Below, piece after piece: positions 1-7,125 of a stretch of 32,372 nt of DNA (position 1 is the first letter of the stretch; the number at the start of each line of letters is the position of its first letter). Origin of the DNA: Acidobacteriota bacterium (lineage in GTDB: Bacteria; Acidobacteriota; Blastocatellia; Pyrinomonadales; Pyrinomonadaceae). A model generated the notes under the pieces. That model was not told where the DNA came from. It saw nothing but the letters and a program-made list of their open reading frames with translations, and did no database searches. The stretch spans positions 1 to 32,372 of the forward strand of contig JAKOVX010000084.1 of the NCBI GenBank assembly GCA_029781855.1, given 5' to 3'. Both the position numbers and the translations under genes were made by a program.

Positions 1-1838
1 GTCCACCTAGTTCCGTTGGAATCAGTCGCTATCACCATCGCATTACGTACGCCGTACCCTTTTAGCGTGGTAACACGTCCGCTAATTGACGATTCCGCGG
101 CAGAAGGATACAGATACGAGATCCATGTTGGATCTATCGTCGAATCTGATTGAAGCGGTTCTTGAGCAAAGCTCCCGGCTGGGGCCGTCACGTTGCCGCC
201 CGCTCCGCTGTAGACGACAGGCGGATCGTTATCGTCGATATTGTCCGACTTTATACCAGACACCGGAACGTTGTTACCGGTGCCGACCGTCTGATTTTCA
301 ATTACCGCAGCGGCTTCAACCATTTTCGCGTCAAATGTGATTGTAATCCTTCCGTTGTACGCAAGCTGAGCACCAGACGCAAGCATCGCCGTGTTTCCAA
401 CTCCGTTAAACGACGGATTAGCGGTTGCTGACGTCAAGGCACCGGCAGCCGTTACAGTCAACGATCCCGGTTGATATTGCATCAGGCTAGATATCGCATC
501 ATTAATCTGGAAATTGACGGCCGGAGCCAGACTCCGGTTAATGTATGTCACTTCCCAGGTAACGATATCGTTCTGACTGAGTCCGGTCGGGGCCACATCG
601 GTCTTCATCCGGACGGACTTATAGCCCTCCACCTGTGGCTGAGCGAGCTGTGCGCAAGGCCTTGTAACGGGTACGAAAAGTGTATTCAGGATCATACGCT
701 TTCCATTGATATTAGAAATGTCGTTTGAGGTTCCCCGGTCGTAGTCGTGCCCACCGAGTTCAAAAACGTACCCGCCTTCACGTCCAACATTTCCGACTTT
801 CGAAACGACCGCAACATTCGCATTGTGGTTACCTGTCCCGGTTCCGTTATTATGACGAGCAGCGATCAACGCGCCATTTTGGTAAGTCGAGCCGCTGGCA
901 GGAAAGAAATCCGTAATCGCACCGTCCTGGTTTCCATTCAAGGCTCCAATGAACTGGTTAAAAGGCATATATCCGTTAGGGTATATCAGTGTGCCCGAAA
1001 CATTTGTGCTGTCGTTCGTCCCATAGACCGAATAACCGTTCGTGGTCTGGTAATGACCATTTAGTGCGTTATTTTCGAACGTATTGATCGACGCGCATTC
1101 AAGCAATAAGTTACCGCCATTTTGGACAAATCCGCTGTAACTTGCGACCCAAGTGGTCACTGTGGAGTGAGCTTGGGCGGCAAGAGTGTAGCAAGACGTC
1201 GGCTGCATCGATTCATCCGTCACCGACGTGTAATTCGGGATCAAGGCTTCGGTCAGCAGGCTCTGATACACACCGGTCCCGAAATTACCGCCGTCCGGGC
1301 CGATCGCAACCAATGGTTTGTGGGTTATCGTATAGCGAATATCTGCGACGGTTGCGGACGTAACCTTATAGACGGTGACGTCGTTGGCCGTGCCGGTGAT
1401 CGAATTATTGAATGCCGCGATAAGTGGTTCAGCAAGCGACCTAAATTCCGGGGGTACAACAAATGGGCCGCCGGAAAAATTAACACTCCCGCTGGACACG
1501 CCGCTCGGCCCGGCGATTCTTGTTACCGTCGCTGTAAAATCAACATCATCCTTACTCTTGTTGTACTTGATCGCCCATTTCAAAGGGATATTATTCTGCA
1601 AGAGATTGTTTGCCAGGCCATATGCACGAAGATTAAAGGTCGTCGTCGAATTGAACTGGTTAACATTGTCCATCGGAATGATGAGTGAATCGACCGGCAC
1701 GGGTTCGGTGTTTTGTGCCCCCGGCTGGGCTTGAGCGAACGCTCCAACGCAAAACAAGGCTAGTATCGAAACAAACACGCCAATAAAGCGAGTTGTGAGA
1801 GATCCAGCAACGGTGTTTGAAATTATATTTTTTGACAT
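1..1838 (-). CDS. Large secreted adhesin-like protein, C-terminus cut by the window edge
   Basis: The minus frame starts at ATG 1836-1838 and stays open for 612 codons to the window edge, so the C-terminus is missing. Residues 1-37 are a signal peptide (hydrophobic 18-34, AFAQA cleavage site). Residues 45-170 form a beta-rich domain. Residues 174-395 alternate strands and Gly turns (HKPLVAIGPDGG near 173-184, GGNLLLEC near 241-248), which could be a Rossmann- or glutamine-amidotransferase-like fold; that is inference. Residues 405-550 resemble DUF11/conserved-repeat domains of surface proteins. From about 584 (SISGRVTTLKGYGVRNA) a CRL beta-sandwich begins, the same domain that ends the next two genes. 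Function is unknown; an exported cell-surface role is likely. GAGG lies about 10 nt before the ATG. Plus-strand frames across this stretch are shadows. Confidence 0.8.
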   Translation of the reverse strand, partial: MSKNIISNTVAGSLTTRFIGVFVSILALFCVGAFAQAQPGAQNTEPVPVDSLIIPMDNVNQFNSTTTFNLRAYGLANNLLQNNIPLKWAIKYNKSKDDVDFTATVTRIAGPSGVSSGSVNFSGGPFVVPPEFRSLAEPLIAAFNNSITGTANDVTVYKVTSATVADIRYTITHKPLVAIGPDGGNFGTGVYQSLLTEALIPNYTSVTDESMQPTSCYTLAAQAHSTVTTWVASYSGFVQNGGNLLLECASINTFENNALNGHYQTTNGYSVYGTNDSTNVSGTLIYPNGYMPFNQFIGALNGNQDGAITDFFPASGSTYQNGALIAARHNNGTGTGNHNANVAVVSKVGNVGREGGYVFELGGHDYDRGTSNDISNINGKRMILNTLFVPVTRPCAQLAQPQVEGYKSVRMKTDVAPTGLSQNDIVTWEVTYINRSLAPAVNFQINDAISSLMQYQPGSLTVTAAGALTSATANPSFNGVGNTAMLASGAQLAYNGRITITFDAKMVEAAAVIENQTVGTGNNVPVSGIKSDNIDDNDPPVVYSGAGGNVTAPAGSFAQEPLQSDSTIDPTWISYLYPSAAESSISGRVTTLKGYGVRNAMVIATDSNGTRW

Positions 1839-2195
1839 AACTATAGCCTCTTGATCCCCTTCAATTGTCGGGTGATTCTCCTTTTTAGATCGTTTGTACC
1901 CGACTAAAACGTCGAATAGCATTAAGATTCCGCTTTTTCAAAAAAAAACAAAATCTCGTAACGTGCCTTCGCACGTACCAAAATCAATAAATAGAACGTT
2001 ATCAAGTATTTACCAAAAATGACCGGTCTTTGTCAATAGCTTTTTTTTCGAGTCCCTGAAGTGGCACATGTAATGGACAACGTTCTCAGATCATGATTCG
2101 GGGCTGGGAAGTCTTCGAGCTTGCGGTTCGGACAGTCAATAAGAGAATTACTTTAGCGTACAGCTAAAAACCTGAATTGAATTTCAAAAGGGAGA
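1839..2195. other. Intergenic leader region of the large secreted protein
   Basis: This is an AT-rich non-coding gap between two minus-strand genes. It contains a 7-bp inverted repeat (GTCGGGT 1867-1873 and ACCCGAC 1898-1904, 24-nt loop) that would lie in the 5' leader of the upstream-reading gene. A weak promoter-like TTGAAA / TATTCG pair with 17-nt spacing lies further upstream on the minus strand. I see no gene or RNA in the rest. Confidence 0.4.
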
Positions 2196-2196
2196 C

Positions 2197-2221
2197 AAAA
2201 AAGGCGAGGCAATGCCTCGCC
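2197..2221 (-). terminator. Rho-independent terminator of the 292-aa secreted protein gene
   Basis: A perfect 8-bp stem GGCGAGGC (2203-2210) / GCCTCGCC (2214-2221) with a 3-nt loop is followed on the minus strand by six T (2197-2202). It lies 33 nt past the stop codon. Confidence 0.85.
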
Positions 2222-2253
2222 CACAATCGATTAACATCGTGAAGTCTAAAAGC

Positions 2254-3132
2254 CTATGGGCTCGCGACAAAATCGATGCCGGAAACACTGTCAAAAAGTG
2301 TAATGACGCGGGAACTCACCAAGAAGCTGTAGTTTCGGCTGGCAACCGAGACGACATACGACTCACCTGTCGGAACGTCTTCAAAATAGTAATACCCAAA
2401 CGGACTCGACAAGGCAGTCCGACGTTCCCCGGTAAGCGGGTTCTGCAATACCACAGAAACATTACCCAGGCCCATACCGTCCGCCCGTGTCACCCGTCCG
2501 CCCACATTCGAGCCTCCGGCTGAAGGATTCAGTGGTTGTTCGAAACAAAAAACAATATGACTCGTCCCGCGGTTATCACCGGACGGAGTCAAAGGTCCGC
2601 CCGTCAAGGTATAGCCGGCACCCGGTATATCGTAGTAGTAGATATAGGACGTCCTACCAACCTTGAGGATCACCGCCGTAATGGGCTTCTGCGACGAAAA
2701 TGAAGTGATGGAGTTAATCCCAGCCGTTGTCACCTGAATATACCCAGGCGGCGTCGTTGCGACCGCGTCCTGGAGAATAACGGCACCCTCCGCACTCGTA
2801 TAAGTTTGGAAATAAAAAACATCAGAATAAACTCCGGGAAAGTTTAGCTTTAGCCCATTTGGATCGGTGACATTGTCCCCATCATGAAGTTTTGCTACGT
2901 CGCCGCAGGTTAGATTTTGATCGAACTTCTCAGAGTATGTCGGAGTCGGCAGCGGAACCGCCGACACCGTCGGAGCTTCGGCTTTCGCGGCCGAAGTATC
3001 CAAACTTACCGATCGTCGAACGGTTAATTGCCCGAATGACGTTGTCGTCAACAACGCCAAACATGAGATCAGGAATGCAAACGAAACTGACCTCCGTGTA
3101 TTTATGAATAGCGGATTATTTATCTTTGTCAT
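2254..3132 (-). CDS. Secreted protein with C-terminal CRL domain
   Basis: A 292-aa exported protein. Residues 1-35 are a signal peptide with Arg-Arg before the hydrophobic core and cleavage near TSFGQ. Residues about 50-70 are a Pro/Ala-rich linker. Residues 70-200 are a beta-rich domain of unknown function containing two Cys (C76, C197). Residues 208-290 are a complete CRL domain: GGRVTRADGMGLGNVSV, then SPFGYYYFEDVPTGESY, ending SGIDFVASP. The same SPFGYY/NPFGYY and IDF signatures end the subtilase gene upstream, so the domain was probably shuffled or duplicated, or is used for a common purpose. A purine-rich GAGAAGAAG precedes the ATG. The gene has its own terminator. Substrate and role are unknown. 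Confidence 0.85.
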   Translation of the reverse strand: MTKINNPLFINTRRSVSFAFLISCLALLTTTSFGQLTVRRSVSLDTSAAKAEAPTVSAVPLPTPTYSEKFDQNLTCGDVAKLHDGDNVTDPNGLKLNFPGVYSDVFYFQTYTSAEGAVILQDAVATTPPGYIQVTTAGINSITSFSSQKPITAVILKVGRTSYIYYYDIPGAGYTLTGGPLTPSGDNRGTSHIVFCFEQPLNPSAGGSNVGGRVTRADGMGLGNVSVVLQNPLTGERRTALSSPFGYYYFEDVPTGESYVVSVASRNYSFLVSSRVITLFDSVSGIDFVASP

Positions 3133-3660
3133 ACTTCTTCTCAGACTCCTATATTTGAAACACTAAGTGTGAGGAAGAAACACCGTCTCTCGTAGCGACA
3201 ATGCCGATTCCAAAAATCGAACGAGATGTGACCATCTAAGGCACGAACGCGTCCGGAATCAAAACTGAAATTTCTCGCCCATTGACCATAACGTCAAAAG
3301 GTTTGCCACACGCAATTATTTGCGTTTCCTCGTCACTAAAGAATGTGAGCAAAACGCCAACGTACCTGGCAACTTCTGGCACCTCGACCCACTTGTCTAC
3401 AATTCCGCACATTTAAGGCAGCTATTAATGGACGGATCCAAACTGAAAACTTGCCTTAGTAAATGTTCAATAGATTGTAATTCCATAAAAGAATATCACA
3501 ACTAAACCCTTTAGTTGCAAGAAAAATCTACCAACCGATCTGTGTGCTGAAATGAAAATCCTATTCGGGACCTAATTCCAGAAATGTCTCGACTGTTGCT
3601 GCAGGTGAGGGTCTGACCTCCAGATAGCCAAAGATCGATGCGATCCTGTAACCTCAAACG
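3133..3660. other. Intergenic gap, no gene seen
   Basis: This gap separates two minus-strand secreted-protein genes. Short open frames occur but lack a ribosome site, recognisable protein character or coding bias. The part next to 3133 is the probable promoter and leader of the 292-aa protein gene, but I cannot place convincing -35/-10 boxes. Confidence 0.4.
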
Positions 3661-3686
3661 AAAAATGGGCCCAGTTTCCTGGACCC
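3661..3686 (-). terminator. Rho-independent terminator of the subtilase gene
   Basis: On the minus strand an 8-bp stem (arms 3679-3686 and 3667-3674, one G-U pair) closes a GAAA tetraloop (3675-3678). It is followed by A and then five T (3661-3665). It lies 31 nt after the stop codon. Confidence 0.8.
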
Positions 3687-3717
3687 GATATTAACAGTTG
3701 AAAATACTATTGGAATT

Positions 3718-5613
3718 TTACCAAAACGTTGCCGACTGTACTGTAAAATCGATATCAGCAAGGCTATCGTTTAGCGTGAGTAGGCGTGTATTGTTTGCGA
3801 TCCCATACCTTTTCGATGGGTAGGCGGTCAAAATATAAGACCGTGCCGCCTCAAGGCCATCAAAGGAATAATATCCAAATGGATTCGAGCGCGCGTAGAT
3901 CGTATCGCCTGACACGGCGTTGGTGATAGAAAGGACTACCCCGCCAACCCCTATTCCGGAGCTATTCGCAACGCGCCCGCTTAGGGATACTTCACCTGCT
4001 GTCGGACTCATCGGCTGGCTTGTAAATGTACACGTGATCTGTTCACCGGGCTGGGCGATAATGTTGGCTTTGTGATTCGCGACATCGACCGTCGAATCAG
4101 GCACCGAAGGCGGACCGCCTGAAGCCTCAACACAGCTAACATCAACTAACTGCCAACCTGAAACTACTGCTTCGGTCACCTCGATCGACGTTGCGGCCCC
4201 AGGCACCTGAACATTTGGATCAACGTAGTCGGTGTTATCTGCAAGCATGAAGCTGGAGGCCGCCAGATTCGTCGCTGTGTACGGAAATTCGGTCGGCGTC
4301 GTGGTGCCGCTCGTGTTCACGACCTGCTTTCGAACTCTTACAACCGCCGCCGGGGTCGGTGTAGGAGATGGTGTTGGTGTAGGGGTCGGCGTTGGGGTCG
4401 GCGTAGGTGGCGGCCCCGTTGTCAATGGCGAATATAAAAGCAGGTTTGCCGAGGTCGTATCATTCATCGTCAAAACGCCGCTTGTAGCGGTCGACCGGAT
4501 CAATTGTGCAATTGTTGCCGGTGTAGCGGTTGGGTGGGTCTGCAGGTAGAGCGCAGCCGTTCCGGCGACCATTGGCGAAGCCATAGACGTACCGCTAAGC
4601 CATGCCGTCGCGGTATCGCTGGCGATGCCGAGTGACAGAATTGCATTACCAGGGGCAAACACGTCGACACACGATCCGTTGTTGGAATATCCGGCTCTTG
4701 TATCTGTTCCATCTGTAGCTCCTACGGTCAGAGCGTTCGGAGTACGTGCCGGCGTGTAGTTGCATGCGTCGAGACCGCTGTTTCCAGCTGCGACGGAATA
4801 TGTGACTCCAGAAGCGATCGAATTGGTAAGGCCGGTCTCAAGTGCGGATGATGTGCCGGCGGCTGTGATACTTATATTTGCAACAGCGGGACTCTGGTGA
4901 TTCGCGGTTACCCAGTTGATCCCGGATAGAAGATACGAAATCGAGCCGTTACCGCTACAATTAAGAACCCTCACTGAATGAATGAAGACGCCCTTTGCAA
5001 CCCCATAGGTTGAGCTACCTATGGTTCCCGCCACGTGAGTTCCGTGGCCGTTACAGTCATTTCCATTTTGCCCGTCGTTGACGATGTCGTAAACGGCATC
5101 CGCTCGACCACCGAATTCGACGTGCGTCCACTTTACTCCTGTGTCGATCACATAGGCGTGTACTCCGGCACCAGTCGCTGAGTAATTGTAGTTATTATCC
5201 AGCGGCATTGTTCGTTGGTCGACTCGATCCAAATTCCAACCTGCATTTGCCTGAGTAGATGACACGGAGATCAACCCATCTTCCTCGACATAGGCAACGT
5301 GGTAATCGTCGCTCAAGGCCAGCGCCTCTTTTTCCGACATTTCAGCGGAGTAGCCGCGTAGGGCACTTGTGAAGACCTGATCGACCTCTCCTCCGTAGAT
5401 AGAACGGAGGAAGGCCGCCTGACCCTCGATCGTAGGTTGAGTTGCACTTTGACCCACCACTGAGTCATCAAGGACCACAATATAGCGACCTTTGATCGGA
5501 TTGCTCGACCTGCGAAACTTCTCTTCTTTGCCAAATGATCTTGACGAAAACAAAGAGCTTGCGGCAACAATAGCAACGGCGAAAATGAGGGTTAGAAACC
5601 AGCGTATTTTCAT
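3718..5613 (-). CDS. Secreted subtilisin-family (S8) serine protease, aqualysin/proteinase K type
   Basis: A 631-aa extracellular endopeptidase precursor. Residues 1-28 are a signal peptide. Residues 42-118 are an inhibitor-I9 prodomain (KGRYIVVLDDS to YVEEDGLISV). Residues 125-395 are the peptidase domain with the full triad: D157 in VIDTG, H190 in NGHGTHVAG, S343 in GTSMASP, plus oxyanion Asn N278 in AAGNSG. The usual His in GTSMASPHVAG is Met here (M348), a non-catalytic change. Residues 401-421 are a Pro-Thr linker, visible as low-complexity DNA near 4350-4415. Residues 425-535 are a beta domain and 540-628 a CRL domain with NPFGYYSF and ending ADIDFTVQ. The CRL domain matches those of the neighbouring secreted proteins. 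A promoter lies about 90 nt upstream and a terminator downstream, so it is probably monocistronic. Confidence 0.95.
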   Translation of the reverse strand: MKIRWFLTLIFAVAIVAASSLFSSRSFGKEEKFRRSSNPIKGRYIVVLDDSVVGQSATQPTIEGQAAFLRSIYGGEVDQVFTSALRGYSAEMSEKEALALSDDYHVAYVEEDGLISVSSTQANAGWNLDRVDQRTMPLDNNYNYSATGAGVHAYVIDTGVKWTHVEFGGRADAVYDIVNDGQNGNDCNGHGTHVAGTIGSSTYGVAKGVFIHSVRVLNCSGNGSISYLLSGINWVTANHQSPAVANISITAAGTSSALETGLTNSIASGVTYSVAAGNSGLDACNYTPARTPNALTVGATDGTDTRAGYSNNGSCVDVFAPGNAILSLGIASDTATAWLSGTSMASPMVAGTAALYLQTHPTATPATIAQLIRSTATSGVLTMNDTTSANLLLYSPLTTGPPPTPTPTPTPTPTPSPTPTPAAVVRVRKQVVNTSGTTTPTEFPYTATNLAASSFMLADNTDYVDPNVQVPGAATSIEVTEAVVSGWQLVDVSCVEASGGPPSVPDSTVDVANHKANIIAQPGEQITCTFTSQPMSPTAGEVSLSGRVANSSGIGVGGVVLSITNAVSGDTIYARSNPFGYYSFDGLEAARSYILTAYPSKRYGIANNTRLLTLNDSLADIDFTVQSATFW

Positions 5614-5702
5614 TTTGGAAACCCCGAAAATTAGTAAATTTGGAACTGGGAAGTGGTGGTGAAAACGTAGGATTTGTGGCCCATTGCCGCCACATGTTCA
5701 AC

Positions 5703-5731
5703 AGCATACAACGCTGCTGATACAGTGTCAA
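5703..5731 (-). promoter_or_regulatory. Sigma70-type promoter of the subtilase gene
   Basis: On the minus strand a perfect -35 box TTGACA (5731-5726) is followed by a 17-nt spacer and the -10 box TATGCT (5708-5703, 4 of 6 to consensus). The predicted start of transcription, near 5696, gives a leader of about 80 nt. Confidence 0.6.
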
Positions 5732-5768
5732 CACACTTTTTTCCAGAATGACGGGGTGATAAATCAAC

Positions 5769-5795
5769 TTGACCGAATATCGTTCAAATTGACCG
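5769..5795. promoter_or_regulatory. Helically phased direct repeats upstream of the protease promoter
   Basis: Two exact copies of TTGACCG (5769-5775 and 5789-5795) repeat with a 20-bp period, about two helical turns. They lie 38-64 bp upstream of the -35 box, where activators that bind direct repeats commonly sit. The regulator is unknown. Confidence 0.35.
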
Positions 5796-5971
5796 TACAA
5801 GGCTAAAAATTGGGGAAATAGTTAGCCGAAGCGGGGCGGGCTGGTTGAGAATCGTCGCCGAATTTTGAAATGGAAACGAATCTCACAATTCAGGATTGGC
5901 GCGACTTTAACGTCGAATCAGTGCTGGCTGATCGCTCGGATGGGAAAGTCGCTCCTTGGGTTTCTACTTGA

Positions 5972-7051
5972 TCAGGCTCGAGTCAGAATGGACAACTCCG
6001 GTTTCATCGCCTCGATAGAGATCTGGCGGGCTACTTCCTCAGCTGCGTGGCGGAACGCGGCCGATTGTGGCGAGTCAGGAAACGATACGACTACCGGGAC
6101 GCCGCTATCTCCTCCTTCACGAACCTCCATTCCAAGGGGAACTTCGCCAAGCAAGTTTAGACCATATTCGTCGCAAAGTTTCTGACCGCCGCCTTTTCCA
6201 AAGATTTCGTATTTATTTCCCGTATCCGGTGCGATGAAATAAGACATGTTTTCGATCACTCCGAGAACCGGGACATTTACAGTTTCGAACATCTTAACTG
6301 CGCGGCGCACGTCAGAAAGCGAGACTTCCTGTGGCGTCGTCACAAGTATCGCACCCTGAACAGGTACAAGTTGAGCAAGACTGAGCTGCACATCGCCGGT
6401 GCCCGGCGGCATATCGACGATCAGATAATCGAGCTCACCCCAATTCACATCCGCCAAAAATTGCCGCACGACGCCGTGCAGCATCGGCCCGCGCAGGATC
6501 ATCGGTTTATCGGGCGGCACGAGTACGGCCATAGAAATCATCTTAATGCCGTGAGCTTCGATCGGACGTAGCTTACCGTTCTCGACCTCTGGCTGATCGT
6601 ATCCAGTCCCGAGCATCAGTGGGACGTTCGGTCCGTAAACGTCGGCGTCCATAATGCCGACGTTAGCTCCATCAGCCGCAAGGGCAACCGCGAGATTTAC
6701 GGCAACCGTCGATTTACCAACGCCGCCCTTTCCCGACGAGACGGCGATGATGTTCTTCACGCCCGGAATAGCTATGTTATTCGCGACCCCGCGTCCTTGA
6801 GGAACCTCGGCGTCCATCGTCACCCGCACCGACGTGACGCCGGCGAGACCGCCAACGAGTTCGTTCGCCTGCGCTTCCATTTGCTCCTTCACAGGGCAAG
6901 CGGGCGTCGTCAGCACGATCCGAAAAGAAACTTCCCCGCCTTCGATTGCAAGATCCTTAATAAAACCAAGAGTGACAATGTCCTTGCGAAGATCCGGATC
7001 GATAATCTGCCGGAGCGATTCTAATACTACGTCGTTTGTTATTTGACTCAT
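5972..7051 (-). CDS. apbC: Mrp/NBP35-family Fe-S cluster carrier P-loop ATPase
   Basis: A 359-aa cytosolic ATPase of the Mrp/ApbC family, which carries and delivers Fe-S clusters. Residues 1-80 are a MIP18/DUF59-type domain with the TPACPVK loop (C52). Residues 98-340 are the deviant-Walker SIMIBI domain: SGKGGVGKST 106-115, DADVYGPN 135-142 and VDMPPGTGD 212-220. The ENMSYF segment (267-272) is followed by IAPDTGNKYEIFG, so the CxxC pair that bridges a cluster in many Mrp proteins is absent. Some bacterial homologues also lack it, so the protein is probably functional with a different ligand set. The gene starts 74 nt after the uvrA stop on the same strand. Confidence 0.92.
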   Translation of the reverse strand: MSQITNDVVLESLRQIIDPDLRKDIVTLGFIKDLAIEGGEVSFRIVLTTPACPVKEQMEAQANELVGGLAGVTSVRVTMDAEVPQGRGVANNIAIPGVKNIIAVSSGKGGVGKSTVAVNLAVALAADGANVGIMDADVYGPNVPLMLGTGYDQPEVENGKLRPIEAHGIKMISMAVLVPPDKPMILRGPMLHGVVRQFLADVNWGELDYLIVDMPPGTGDVQLSLAQLVPVQGAILVTTPQEVSLSDVRRAVKMFETVNVPVLGVIENMSYFIAPDTGNKYEIFGKGGGQKLCDEYGLNLLGEVPLGMEVREGGDSGVPVVVSFPDSPQSAAFRHAAEEVARQISIEAMKPELSILTRA

Positions 7052-7125
7052 TTTATTTAATACGTCGCTATTATTACGTTTCCATTATTGTAACAAAACG
7101 CTCTGGTTGCGTGGCAATTGTGAAG

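Larger units (their letters stand above)
5614..5971. other. Intergenic region holding the protease control region
   Basis: The gap lies between the protease start and the Mrp ATPase stop, both on the minus strand. It holds a sigma70-type promoter (5703-5731) and a pair of phased direct repeats (5769-5795). I see no gene in the remainder, and no clear terminator for the ATPase gene. Confidence 0.5.

Noticed and set aside
86..1734. Several plus-strand frames at the left end
   Set aside because: They are shadows of the long minus-strand secreted protein, which is open over the whole stretch and has a signal peptide and recognisable domains.
3320..3505. 61-codon plus frame in the gap between secreted-protein genes
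   Set aside because: There is no ribosome site or domain, and the sequence lies in AT-rich intergenic DNA.
7087..7117. Promoter-like TTGCCA / TACAAT pair before the Mrp ATPase gene
   Set aside because: The spacer is 19 nt and the -35 box is weak, so it is not strong enough to annotate.
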